Part shown: in pieces, positions 10,986 through 22,559 of the stretch | Layout: the number at the start of each line of letters is the position of its first letter | Numbering within the stretch: the first letter of the stretch is position 1 | The notes under the pieces: generated by a model | Told to the model about the DNA's origin: nothing | Seen by the model: the letters and a program-made list of their open reading frames with translations, nothing else | Database searches by the model: none | Translations under genes and position numbers: made by a program | NCBI RefSeq assembly: GCF_905220565.1 | Contig: NC_059418.1 | Coordinates: 8,671,441 to 8,735,440 of the forward strand | DNA length: 64,000 bases | From: Melitaea cinxia | Lineage: Eukaryota > Arthropoda > Insecta > Lepidoptera > Nymphalidae | Direction: 5' to 3'

Positions 10986-13900
10986 TTAAAGCGATAGGTA
11001 ATGTTTGTATAAGCGATTCTTAAAAATTGATAACGAATCAGAATGACGAACATTTCCAGGTAGGCTATTCCATAGTTTCGCAGCCTTAATCGTAAAAGAG
11101 TTTCTGTACACTTGCGATTGCGAAACAAACATCTTCAGCCGATTGTATTTACGTGATCGAAGGTTTAGGTCAGAATTTGAGCCAAGAAATAAAAAACGTT
11201 CTTTTAAATAAGAAGGAGATAAGGGATTATAAAGAATGGAGTAAAGAAGGGAAAGCATGTGGAGATTACGGCGCAGTCTGATTGGTAGCCACTTGAGTCT
11301 TGTTCGGTATTCGGATATGTGATCAAACTTACGCAATCCATATACGAAACGTATACAATGGTTTTGAAGTCGTTCAAGTTTGTTCAGCAATTCCTCTGAA
11401 AGATCGGGATAAGAGGAGTCTGCATAGTCTAAAAGCGGTAGAAGAAGTGAATGTGCTAATGATAATTTGGTCTTGACAGGAAGTAAACGCTTCCACCGTC
11501 GCAAACAGCCAATAGTCGCAAAAAATTTTCTGCTCATCTCATTCACCTGTGGAGCCCATGACATAGTACTGTCAATAATAATACCAAGATTCTTTACTGA
11601 GGTTCCCACAACTAAGCTAGTATTATTTATTTTAATTAAAGGCAGACTATTAATATTAATTTTCGCGATCTGTTTTGCGCCACCTAACAAAGCCACCTGG
11701 GATTTATTGGGGTTTAACGCTATCCCAAAAGACTCACTCCACGAACTAATTTTATTCAAGTCAGAATTCAAGTCTTCGATTGCCTTGTTGATATTGTTAG
11801 CAGGGGCAGAAGTATAAACTTGCAAATCGTCAGCATATAGATGATAAGACGAGGAAAGAGATTTGGTAATTAAAGGCAGACTATTAAAGGCAGACTATTA
11901 ATATTAATTTTCGCGATCTGTTTTGCGCCACCTAACAAAGCCACCTGGGATTTATTGGGGTTTAACGCTATCCCAAAAGACTCACTCCACGAACTAATTT
12001 TATTCAAGTCAGAATTCAAGTCTTCGATTGCCTTGTTGATATTGTTAGCAGGGGCAGAAGTATAAACTTGCAAATCGTCAGCATATAGATGATAAGACGA
12101 GGAAAGAGATTTGGTGACAGTGTTAATAAAGATGGAAAAAAGGAGAGGAGAAAGAACACCACCTTGTGGCACACCAGCAGTAAGTGAGCAATAAGATGAA
12201 AGGCGGTCATTACTGCGAACACACTGTTCACGACCACGCAAATAACTGTCGAACCATTGGATGGCATCAGATGAAATATTAATGGACTTTAGGACAGCTA
12301 GAAGGATGTCAAAATCAACCGCATTAAAAGCGTTGCTGAAGTCTAGCAACGCTATGACTGTAATGCGCTTATTGTCCATATTAAGTCTTACGTCATCAGT
12401 TACCTTAACTAGAGCTGTTACTGTACTATGGCCAGACCGGAAGCCAGACTGAAAAGGACTAAGTATATCATTTTTAATTAGAAATAGATGAAGTTGATGA
12501 TACACTATACGTTCAAGGACTTTAGATAGAAAAGGGAGAATAGAAATCGGTCTGAAGTGAGAAAACGAAGTTGGATTTTTAATCTTAGGGATAGGGATTA
12601 TTTGAGCTTTACGCCAAGAACTAGGAAACTTATGACAGATTAAAGAGCAATTAAAGATGTGAGATAGGATAGGAGCTATATGGTCAAGTAGTAAAATAAT
12701 CATTTTTCGATTTATTCCATCGTAGCCAGCTGCATCCGATTTGACAGACAAAGTGTGTTTTTTGACGTCATCTGAAGTAACTGGTTCTAACTGAAAAGAG
12801 GAAGGGATAGTAACAGGAATAGATTTGAGGTAATTAATGGTATTCTGTTTGATATCAAGATCCATGTGCGGAACGGAAGCGAAGTGCTTATTAAGCGCAT
12901 CTATATCGACGCTAGAGGGGACACTCTCTCGTCGACGACCGATACCTAGTGTGTTGAGAAATCGCCACACCTTAGTAGAATTACTGTTACGTATTGTTTC
13001 ATTAATGTACGTACTTTGAGCATCTCTACAAGCAGTACTGCAACGGTTGCGTAATAATTTATATTTACAGAGATTTTCTTAAGTCGGTCTTATTTTGTAT
13101 TTATATTTGGCAGCATTCCGCCTCACCATCAATGACCTGAGATCGTTCGTCAACCATGGTGCTGGAAGATGCTTTAGTTTTGTTGGACGAAGAGGGGCGT
13201 GCTTGTCGAACAGTTCGTATATTATTGAGTTAAATATTTCTATTTTGCCGTCAATATTTGACTCGTCGTTAATGGTATCCCATGCGATGTTATTTAAGTC
13301 GCTCGTAAAATGATCAATATCAATATTTTTAAAACACCGACGCATAGTTATCGTTGGTCGTAATTTAGGTGGTCGTACTTTATATGACAGAAAGAGAAGG
13401 TCGTGGTAGGAGAACGCATCAGCAGAAAATTGACCGTGTGTATCAACATGCTCCACAGAGGAAGTTATCATTAGGTCTAGTTGCGATGGGGTGCAGTTAG
13501 GGAAAAAATGAGTTGCGTTAGTGGGAAGTATGTTAAGATTAGAACTGTTAACTATACTAATAAGACGTTTAGCGCGTTGATCATTTTTTTAATAAACATG
13601 TATTAAAATCTCCCATAATTAAACTGTGATCCATAACCGGAACATACTCCTCAATAAGACTCTCGAACGCCTGAAAGTAATCTATATGGAGAGAGGGACT
13701 ATAGAAAACGCCTAGAAGTACCCTCAAGCGCCCGAAAATAACCTCCACAAGAATATGCTCCAAAGATTCTGAGTATTGTGACGGGGATTTACTTAAAATA
13801 GTGAAAGATATATGGTCTCGCAAATAAATCGCCACACCACCACCACCCCTACCAGTACGGTCATTACGAATTAAGTGAAAGTTAGGTAAACAGAAAGACT

Positions 13901-14177
13901 TTGAAGGTAAGCAAGGTTTTAAAAAAGTTTCAGAGACTAGGACAGCGTGAATGTTATTATTGTTAAAAGAGGAGAGGAGGTCAGGAAAATGAGAAGGAAC
14001 ACTTTGTGCATTGATATGAACAACATTGAAATTTTTAGGATAGGCAGAGAAGGCAGAATCAAGGAGAAAACTGAGAGGAATAGTTGAGCTATGGAAACTA
14101 TCTCCAGAAGATGATGAAGCAGAAAAGAATACATTTTCATCATTAGAAAAGCTACAATTGAGATCACTTAAACTCAT
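10986..14177 (-). pseudogene. LINE ORF2: endonuclease-reverse transcriptase, disrupted
   Basis: ATG at 14,177 opens an apurinic-type endonuclease domain (INAQS, VSETFL, then GDFNT near 13,600). An extra base in the A run at about 13,585 shifts the frame; the other frame continues cleanly to the 13,471-13,079 segment, which has a YHDLLF motif near the end of the endonuclease domain. An in-frame TAA at 13,081-13,079 follows, and the same frame resumes at once into the RT: FRPISILP, ALLDFSNAFNAVD, GVPQGGVLSPLLF and the catalytic YADD box. Just past YADD, a 248-bp tandem duplication (period seen at 11,641/11,889) breaks the frame. The remaining C-terminal part ends at 10,986 with WNSLPGNVRHSDS. 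It cannot make a working enzyme. Confidence 0.85.
11641..12116. repeat. 248-bp tandem duplication inside the LINE RT
   Basis: The segment starting GGCAGACTATTAATATT at 11,641 begins again at 11,889 and runs almost unchanged to about 12,116. A shorter echo, AAAGGCAGACTATT, sits at the junction. As 248 is not a multiple of three, it shifts the reading frame. Confidence 0.9.
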
Positions 14178-14610
14178 ATTGTAAAATATTTTTGTAAAAA
14201 AGAAAAAATAAAACGCTATACAGTAAATTAATATAATAATATGTGTAACCAGATATATATAAATAAAATAAATATGTAATAATAAAATATATATACAGCA
14301 AATAATTAACGGTGTTCATTTATACACCTACCAGCTGTGTAAAAGAGATTGCAACACTTAACACATACATAAAAAAGAATACAAATTAAAGTAAAAAAAA
14401 AAATCAACAAATTCTGTGGATCCGCATAACTATAACAATGACTACAGATACAAACAACTATAACAATGACTATAGATACAAGCGTGAAGCAAACGAATAT
14501 GAAATGTATATAAAGAAAAGAGAGGGTAAAATAAAATAAAAATTAACATATAATTGAAGGTAATATAAAAAAGTATCAAAATGTACCTATTTCTTGGCGG
14601 TTTTCTTGGA

Positions 14611-15934
14611 TTTTTTTTTTTTTTTTTTATTTGTTCAAAATACAAAAAACAAATAGTTAAAACTTATACATAAGCCTGCCACGAAAACTCACAAGAGCTT
14701 ATCCGGACAAGCCGCCGCGTCGCATATCATATTATCATATGATATCTTTATCGTACCGTACCATGTTATAGACATTAAATTAAAACTAAGGTAATTACCA
14801 AAATTTTGTAACTATTAAACGCTTAAAGATTTTAGTAAATGTTCTTTTAGTGATCTTCTATATTTTCGTTTGTCCAGGTATAACTCTTGTAGGTTTTCGG
14901 GAAGTTCATTAACAAATGCAGGTATAATAGTGTTTAACATTCTAGCTCCGTAAAAATTCTCGGATCTGAGCGTCATACCTGTCTTGATAGTGGAACTCGA
15001 GCTGTGAGAGGTGTTGGGAGCTGTGATGACTGAAACCGAGGCGGTAGATGATGCAAGAGAATTGATGTCGCTCATTGAATGGATATGATTATGTGTTCCA
15101 TCAGGCCCCATGACAACAACTTGTCCATTTTGTGTCCAACATTTAGTGATTCCAAAACGATGACGAGCAGCAATGAAGACCTCATGTCTTTCTTTTGTCA
15201 AGAACTCAGAGAGTGTTATACCTGTATTTTTAAGAGTGCTTTTACTAGACCATAGTTTATTCCTCAATGATATATTACTGAACTTTATAAGAACTGCTCT
15301 GGGCTTGCTGTCAGCTCTGATCTTTCCTAAGCGATGACATCGACTAATATTATCCTCAGTAAATTCAGGAATTTTGAAGTGGTTGCCGAGTGTTTGGGTA
15401 ATCAAAGATGTGATTTTTTCAGTTTTAGACTCTGGAATACCATGAACTAACAATATCCTTCTACGACTCCTCATCTCCAGATCATCATATTTCTTACTTA
15501 AAATCTGTACTTGCAATTGAAGTTCCTCAAGTGCAGTCAAAACAAAACTTCTGAAGGCGGTGAATCTGCAGCAATATTTGCAATATTTGATGTTGGGCTA
15601 CTAGCTGAAATGGAGCTTTGCAGACTGGTCTGGAATTCATTCATTCGGCTGATGAAACGTTCATTCATTTCAGAAATATTTTGCTTGATAGTATCCATGA
15701 CTCACAATTTTATATATCCCCTTTCTTCCAAACAAGTGTGCTGGGTTAAAGTTATTTATAGGAGTAGTCAGCTGGTTGGTAAAAAAGTTCTAGCACATAA
15801 TATGAGTAACTATACTATAATTGTATATAAATAATTAATTTTATTATAGCGAGCTGTGTCAATACGTGTTTACTTTATCACAACTAACCGCGAAAAAAAA
15901 AAAATAAAAAAAAAATTTAAGGATTAAATTAAAA
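14611..15934 (-). mobile_element. ORF1-bearing LINE-type retroposon with poly(A) tail
   Basis: On the minus strand an ORF1-like gene is followed by a 3' UTR of about 185 bases that ends in AAATAAA and an 18-base A run (T run at 14,611-14,628). The 5' side ends at about 15,934 next to GGATTTTTATT (15,935-15,945). The same GGATTTTTATT stands at 10,577-10,587, and the unoccupied paralogue at 31,995 reads AGATTTTTACT. The simplest history is that this element inserted first and the neighbouring LINE then entered the duplicated site beside its poly(A) tail. An alternative is that both are parts of one 5.3-kb LINE, but the internal poly(A) argues against that. Confidence 0.65.
14815..15698 (-). pseudogene. 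LINE ORF1-like RNA-binding protein, one frameshift
   Basis: An ATG at 15,698 starts about 50 codons of polar, coiled-coil-like sequence. That frame stops at TGA near 15,540, but another frame carries straight on to 14,815, so a single-base change near the TTTTG run has split it. The 241-codon main part has a heptad-rich start (ALEELQLQVQILSKKYDDLE) and an L1-ORF1-like fold signature (VHGIPES, RCHRLGK, RAVLIKF). The C-terminus (FYGARMLN, PAFVNELPENLQEL) resembles the tail of LINE reverse transcriptases rather than ORF1, suggesting an internally deleted, non-autonomous element. Such proteins bind LINE RNA. The assignment to ORF1 is good; the RT-tail idea is inference. Confidence 0.65.
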
Positions 15935-16183
15935 GGATTTTTATTGTTTAATTGTGCTGAAGGGTTAATAAAGAGACGTGAAATATGTCTGGGTATGTGG
16001 AGATTGAATACTTACGTGTATAGAACACATTTAAAACTAGTCGATATTTCGAAGCAAACATTTTTAAAATTATGTTTAAAGAGTAATACAAACGACGAAG
16101 CTATTAATACTGAACTGTATTTTTCATCTCATTCAGCTTATCATTGAAAACGGAAGGCGTAAATACAGTTCGCGTAATTTCTT

Positions 16184-16425
16184 TCAGGCTATCCTGATCT
16201 GGACCGGACCGGGTCCTGATCCAGTATGCGTTATCATACCTGATAATATTTTACATCAGGCTATCCTTATCTGGACCGGACCGGGTCCTGATCCAGTATG
16301 CCTTACCATAATTGATTGTATTTTGTATCAGGCTATCCTTGTCTGGACCAGACCTGGTCCTGATAGAGCTTGCCGGATCTGGCATGCCTCATTCTATCCT
16401 GATCCGGTCCAGATACATGATCTGG
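16184..16425. repeat. 72-bp tandem array with palindromic core
   Basis: Units begin with TCAGGCTATCC at 16,184, 16,256 and 16,328 (period 72). Each has a nearly self-complementary core, CTGGACCGGACCGGGTCC. The last unit ends in an inverted fragment (ATCCTGATCCGGTCCAGAT). The array is absent from block copies 2 and 3, so it was gained by copy 1. Confidence 0.85.
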
Positions 16426-18232
16426 TTGAGACTGACTTTTTTTCTAATTTGGTGTAAAGGAACTATTCACGCCCATACTCATCACTTGCCTTCGTCCTAA
16501 TATTTTCAAAGTTCAAAGTTTAAGGCTTGGTTTTCATAACCAACTCTTTCTGCTATCGCTTTATTTGTTTTATAAAACGTTTTTAATAATTAAGTATTTG
16601 ACAATGGGTGTTGTCACATCGACGGCCATTACTGTAGTCATCACGTGTTCAATTTTAATCATTTATTAGAAAATACTAAAATAATATTTAAAATATGTGC
16701 TTCAGTTCCAGAGCACACAATAGATATCAATTTAATCGGTAACTAAAAATATAACCCTGAGCATATTCACAGCTTATTGACGATGAAAAATTGCGGAGTG
16801 GACGGTGGAGTGGACAGAACCCGCTGACCAATTGATTTATGTGCTTTTTATCTCAACCCTCCGATCTTTCAATTAACACCCGTCTGAAGGATATCTTTAT
16901 TTTTACAGAGACAGGTCAGTTGCTACACATACCTATCCATAATATTGTTATATAGCTGATAAGTTTGTTTGTCTGTTTGCTAATATTAGAGAGGTTTTAT
17001 GCAATAAGGTTAATAAATAAGCCTCTGTCGTTGATCAGTGTGTTCCTTATTTTCACGATTTTTGAATCTTACCGTGATTAATAATCTCATTTCAAGATCA
17101 AATTGTGCAGTCAACTGTTCTTTCATGATCAGAATTATATAATAACTCTTTTTCCGCTCACAGTCGGTTAGATATCGAGAAGTATTCAACAAGTCGAAGG
17201 CTAGTGAATAATAAATGAGTTTGAGATGAAAGTCAAACAGAGCGTCGCTCGGGATCGCTTCTCTTGAGGAAAAGGGAAATAGTGTTTGTTTGGAAGTTTG
17301 AAAATAAAAATGTCTAGAATATTTACACGACTCTACTACACAACCAAAAAGTAGGAGTCATATGTACAAGTGACTTCAGTAACTTGCAAAATATATTGGT
17401 TGATTTTTGTAGGACATCCACTTTGACTCATTTCCAAAATATATTGGTTTTGCAGGGACATTACTGTCAGGTAACTGAAACTAATATAAGAGGTTGTTAA
17501 CACAGACGGTACGGTAATTGCTCACTTGGCCAATTATTTGAACAAATTACACACAAACCCTAAACTTTAACGAGAACGTCGTGGTTTGCTCGAGGATGCT
17601 TACGTTAGTTTGTTTACTGGTGTAATCTGCTTATAGGTATTATATAAAGTTAGTTTAACGCAGTTACATAGTTCCTAAATCCCTTTCTACACTGTTATCA
17701 CATCTCTAGAATGTTTATTTTGAATTTAAAAGAAGGAGAACTTTGAATGTCTGATTTGTGCTACGGCAAGGGGAAGAGACTACTGAACTTGTAGCTCTGT
17801 AGACTTTAAAAGGTCTAGTTGGTGTGACTAAACGTCAAGAGTATCAAAGTGAAATATAATTACCAAAAATCTGTAGCAAATTCTGGGATGTGTAAAACTA
17901 TACTAGCGGATATAGAGGTAAGAGTAACTCTGAGAGCCTCTTGTTATTAAAATCTTGACACTTAGCAACTAAAGTCGAAGATTGACAAATAACTGAATGT
18001 AGATTGGATTTGGTATAACATTTGTATGACAGTAATCCGCTCGTGGAATCAATCACACAACACCGTACATTTCATCAACGTGGACCGCAAGAGCAATAGA
18101 AATGAAAATATTATTGCGCGCTGTGTTTAATTTAGCTAATTGGAACGCGTCGTCGCCTGCGACGATATAGTGATGTCTTCCGTACAGTTTATCGATATGC
18201 AAATCAATTTATTTTCTTATAATTATTTACCT

Positions 18233-19227
18233 TGTAACGTTGTGCTGGAACGTTACTCTAATAAATAAGATCTTGTAGTAAAGGTTAAGTTTTTTCACTT
18301 TATTTTTATCATGCTTCTACTTGTAGCGCCATCTATCGGCATTTTTCAACACTTCGTGACTATTTGTGTTTCATATCGGCGTTTTTTTCTGTAACAGACT
18401 CGATAGATGCCGCTGATGTTTTTTGGTAATTATTGATCTTTCTTTAATAAAATCAATTTAATTGTAATTAGAAATTCTAAATTTAATATTCCTGTCTACT
18501 CCTTAAATTATAAAATAATTTAATATCTAAATTTAAACTTAATAATTTATAAAAATACAGACTATGCTTAACGCATAGACTTTTGCTTGTCAATATTCCC
18601 GAGCGCGGGAAGGAGCGCCTTGCTCGCGTGTCTTTGTTTTTTTTTTCTTTGCACTTCGTTGCCGCCGAACCTCGAGACCTAACCTCGACCCTAACTCGGC
18701 TTAAATCCCGCTGGGGTAAGTTCTCATGATATCTATTATAATTACATATTGCTGGTGTTCTTAACTTAACGAGAAAATTGTAATTATTTATTATTTTGCT
18801 AATTGTGACACTGGTTTCTGAATTGTTCTTTTCCTGACTCGGAACTTTCTTCGTTCCAGGATTTATTTTTAGATTTATATCTTTAATTATACTTTGCTAC
18901 AAATCGAGTCACTGCCCTCGATTAATAACGGGCTGACTGATTACCGGCATTTACACCGGTGGAGATCTCCGCCGGTCATCGGACGAAGACGGAACTGAAG
19001 ACCATCATCGCCGGGAATTAGTCAGGCCAGTGTCCTTCCATTTTACTTTCTAAGGTACGTTGTCGCGGCGTGGGCCAGCTAAGGAAATAAAGGCTGAAAA
19101 TCAGGTGCCTAACGCGCCTGATTCCGAACCTACCCCTGTTTTCTGACCGCGTGCTACTAAAATTTTATAACTTTAAAATTAGTTTATTATTCTATTTCAA
19201 CAACTTCTAAATCTACAAAGCGCGGCA
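18233..19227. mobile_element. Solo LTR, probably Ty3/gypsy type
   Basis: A 995-bp insertion absent from block copy 2. It starts TGTAACG, ends GCGCGGCA (TG...CA) and is flanked by perfect 4-bp duplications ACCT at 18,229-18,232 and 19,228-19,231. It contains AATAAA signals (about 18,262 and 19,085) and no long frame. Four-base duplications suit Ty3/gypsy integrases. A solo LTR arises by recombination between the two LTRs of a full element. Orientation cannot be fixed without the interior. Confidence 0.75.
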
Positions 19228-20235
19228 ACCTATCTTTAAGTTACAGTAAAAAAGAAATAAAATGGCCCATACGTTTTCTAGATCTACAGCCATCGTGAAG
19301 TTTATAGATGGAAATGACTGAGATGGTAGGTGGTCTATACACAAAAGTTTTTTGCATTTGTTTCGTAATTCTTTATTCATCCATGCTCTTAAGATGAGCT
19401 GATATAAAGCTGACATATACATTTTATCTAACAGGCTCAATGAAATGGATGATAATGTGAATGGAGTCACGCGTACAGACAAATTGTTAAATATTAATAA
19501 ATACGATCTTAAATATATAACTTACTTTACGAGTTAGAAATAGAACTTTCTCGATTTACAATTCTACTAATTCTATTATAGAAGAGAAATGAGTGTAGAA
19601 GTGAAAGATTAACGAAAAATGAGTTTAATAAGTATATTTTAATGAACATTATTACAAGTCCGAGTATAATCTCAGTTATCGATGAACTGACGCGTAGCAT
19701 CCCTTATATCTTGTTTAAATGTTAATGCAGACGACATAGGGTTGGTGAGGATAACTCCACAAGTATAAAAGATTAGAATTTTTAACGAGCGTTGGGTATC
19801 ACACAGTGTAAAATAGTTCGTAATTTCTTCAATGTTTGTTAATAGAATTCGACCTGTTACTTTTTCGTTTTAAGTATAGATTATAATTATGTTCATTTCA
19901 AAATTTGAAAACCATTGTTACATTTTGTAAAATGCTCGAATCATTTTCATTTTTGTATTTAAACTTTTATTGACAATAGATCTGCTTGTTACAGGTACGT
20001 TTGAATTCAATAGAACAACATGTAGGTAAGAGACTAAAGCAAACACATTCAAGACAGATGGTCGAGTGGATGACGCACGTGACACGTGACGTCCGTGAGC
20101 AAAGAAAACTAAAACCTGACTTTGAAAGGAACTCATGATTGTATTATATATTTACGTATTATGTATTTAAATGTATTTACAATAATATTTGTAATACACA
20201 GTGTAATATTACTGGAGTAACGACAACAATAAAGT

Positions 20236-20537
20236 GATGATGATGATGATGATTATGTCCCATTCGGTGTCGAGACCCTTGGTCCGTGGGGTCCTAGGCT
20301 ATAACTCTTTTTAAGGAAATATCGAAAAGGTTATTCGACGTCACAGGAGACCGAAGAGCTGGCAGCTACTTCGGACAAAGAATTAGTCTAGCTATTCAAA
20401 GGGGGAACGCTGCCAGTATCTTCGGAACCTTGCCTAAAGGGACTCCTTTTAATAATATTTTTTAATTATTATATTATGTATATATATATACTTAAGGTAT
20501 TTTAGTTTAATGTTATTTATCTAATTATTATTATTAT
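20236..20537 (+). mobile_element. Short retroposon (5'-truncated LINE or SINE)
   Basis: A 302-bp insertion absent from block copy 3. It is flanked by perfect 10-bp duplications ACAATAAAGT at 20,226-20,235 and 20,538-20,547. It starts with a GAT-repeat, holds a GC-richer middle (CTGCCAGTATCTTCGG, CTAAAGGGACTCC) and ends in an ATT-repeat tail. The parent family is not recognised. Confidence 0.8.
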
Positions 20538-20870
20538 ACAATAAAGTTACATTATAACTTCTAATTTATCATTTTACCCTAATATTAAATAAAAAATTTC
20601 CTTGTTCCGCTTCAACTTAACGTTAACTTAGCAGATGTTAAAACAGTACCTTATTTTTACTGACAAAAAGAAATTAAATTCTCTTAAAAAAACTTTTCCC
20701 TTCTCTGTGAAAGAATACGAACCGTAATTAATAAGTCATTTTAATACCTATTCATGATTCTGTAAAGACTGTTATATTATTATGGGTACCGAGAAAAACG
20801 ACGAATTTCAGAATATTACAGAATCAACGTACATTTTCAACAACAACGTTCATTATCAACTCGTAGTGTA

Positions 20871-21060
20871 GTCTCGAATAGAATATACTTTATTGCACGC
20901 CGCTTAAAAAAGATTTACATAAAACAGTTATTTAAACATAGAGATAGTTATGTACAAAGGCGGTCTTATCGCTTAATAGCGATCTCTCGAAGAGAACCTT
21001 TAGAAAAACGAAAATATGCATTGAAAAGGTAGGCGTAGCAGCGTAATTATCTGTATTATT
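20871..21060 (-). repeat. LINE 3'-end fragment with conserved hairpin
   Basis: On the minus strand this reads as a LINE 3' UTR ending in CAATAAAGTATATT. A hairpin at 20,956-20,989 (AGATCGC...GCGATAAGACCGCC) matches the one in the LINE at 10,721-10,750 with a paired base change. Related copies lie at 47,920-48,060 and 55,780-55,925. Confidence 0.65.
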
Positions 21061-21796
21061 TGCAGGTAAACGTTATGTATGCAAACATGATGCATTTTCA
21101 TTACCTAGAAAAAAGAACAAACATGATACGTACACATATATATATATATAATCAATATATATTATCAAGCACAGTGAATATTGGATGTACTGGTATGTTT
21201 CTACTTGTTACTAGATGGCACTCATCGTTAGTTGCTTATTTTGAATCGCGGGAACGAGATTTTTGTTTTTATATATAAAGTTGATTACGATTACTGCGAA
21301 AATTGAAAATTTCGGGAAGTCCACAACACAACAGTATGTTGGCACTTCCCCTAATTTTCACAAATATTTAAATTATAAATTTCATAACAAATATTCAACG
21401 TCGTCATAGACGACACAGACGGTTACCAATACTGAATCGCTGTGAGAAGATTAATAATGTGAATAACACTTACAATTACACAATGAAATGGCGTACATGA
21501 TCAGTGTTTATCGTTATAGCTATTTCAACTATATGTAGTCTTCTAAACACAGCTCTGTAAGATGAGCAGAGTGGATTTTTATTACTGTCGTTTCATTGAA
21601 ACCTATGGGAAACGAAACTGCATAAATAGTGTTCTAATTCTAATTTCTCCTACGCACTATCCATTATTTACAATATATACATTATTGACAGTAGGTATAC
21701 ATTTAACAAGTCCACAATTAATCTCTACTGACTAATATACGGAAATCGAAACCTTGTCAAAACAATTTACATTTTAAATATCAAATCTCAGTTCGA
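21061..21796 (+). repeat. Hairpin-bearing module, copy 2
   Basis: Contains TAGATGGCACTCATCG, an ATATATAAAGT box at about 21,270 and a stem-loop at 21,305-21,359 (arms near GAAAATTTCGGGAAGT and ACTTCCCCTAATTTTC). The module continues to an AT-rich segment with an AGACGGTTACCAATACTGAA motif shared by copies at 22,580, 48,200 and 56,690. Confidence 0.75.
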
Positions 21797-22415
21797 TAAT
21801 TGTGTTTGCTCGCAAACAAAAAAAAAAGTCATCAACTAGATCGACAAGAAGTACAACGTGGGTACATACGAAAAACTAGTTAAGTAAATACGCGTTATTA
21901 GATATGACTCGAATAGTACTTGTTAGATATCAATTACATTTAAATGGAACCTACAAACATTACGTCCAACACCTTTCGCTAAAAAAAAAAAACAAAAAAA
22001 TCATCGAAATTAGTCCACTCGGTCAAAAGTTCTGAGGTAACATACATTAAATAATATAATTGTGTTTGCAGGCAAGCGAAGAAAAACTGACTTCAATAAC
22101 ATCGACAAGTAATACAACGTAGGTAGACGAAAAAATAGTCAAGTAAATACGCATTATCAAAGATCGCTCCAAAAGTTGTAATCAGATTTATTTGGGTTTT
22201 CGAGGGTTCCTTTCGATTTCTCTAGGATTCCATCATCAGATCCTGGTTTCCTTATCATGGTATTTCACTTAGGATATGTCCTTTCCAACAAAAAAAGAAT
22301 TATCAAATTCGGTTCATAAACGACGAAGTTATCCCCAAACATACATAAAAATATATATAATTATATATACGGTCGAATTGAGTAACCCCCTCCTTTTTTG
22401 AAGTCAGTTAAAAAA
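21797..22415 (+). repeat. Two copies of the GTTTGCTCGCAAAC repeat
   Basis: A diverged, shortened copy starts at 21,797 (TAATTGTGTTTGCTCG) and a second starts inside its end at 22,057. The second ends at 22,415 with GAAGTCAGTTAAAAA. This is the most abundant repeat of the window; its structure is best seen at 56,021-56,634. Confidence 0.75.
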
Positions 22416-22559
22416 TAAAATACAGTCGAATTAAAAACCTCCTTCTTCATCAATCAGGAATCAAAATGTTATCATATAAAGCTGTAGATGAATGCCATCT
22501 AATAACTCGAAAATAAGGTAGGGGTGAAAGTGACAATTATCGTGAAGGTAAGATATTTG

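Larger units (their letters stand above)
10588..14607 (-). mobile_element. Non-LTR retrotransposon (CR1/L2/Daphne-like), decayed
   Basis: Minus-strand LINE with a 5' leader of about 430 bp (14,178-14,607), a broken ORF2 (14,177-10,986) and a 3' UTR ending in AATAAA-type repeats at 10,588-10,610. GGATTTTT at 10,577-10,584 and 14,608-14,615 looks like its target duplication. A TACA-type microsatellite at about 10,855-10,930 lies in the 3' UTR. At 10,721-10,750 the 3' UTR carries the AAGACCGCC hairpin found in other LINE tails here. Clade placement is by the look of the RT and is tentative. Confidence 0.75.
10015..20870 (+). repeat. Long repeated block, copy 1 (interrupted)
   Basis: Pieces 10,015-10,576, 15,946-16,165, about 16,520-18,228, 19,232-20,235 and 20,548-20,870 align in order with 31,471-34,877 (copy 2). 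Parts also align with 40,470-43,813 (copy 3). Landmarks include CACCTGGAACCTAACG, GAGTGGACGGTGGAG, AACGCGTCGTCGCCTGCG and TTACAGGTACGTTTGAATTC. The gaps are insertions present only in this copy: two LINEs, a tandem array, a solo LTR and a short retroposon. No coding frame is conserved among the copies and the family is not recognised. Confidence 0.8.

Noticed and set aside
10600..11128. Two minus-strand frames of 113 and 115 codons rich in Tyr, Cys and Met
   Set aside because: They translate the TACA microsatellite and 3' UTR of the LINE.
11467..11817. 116-codon plus-strand frame
   Set aside because: Antisense shadow of the LINE reverse transcriptase on the minus strand.
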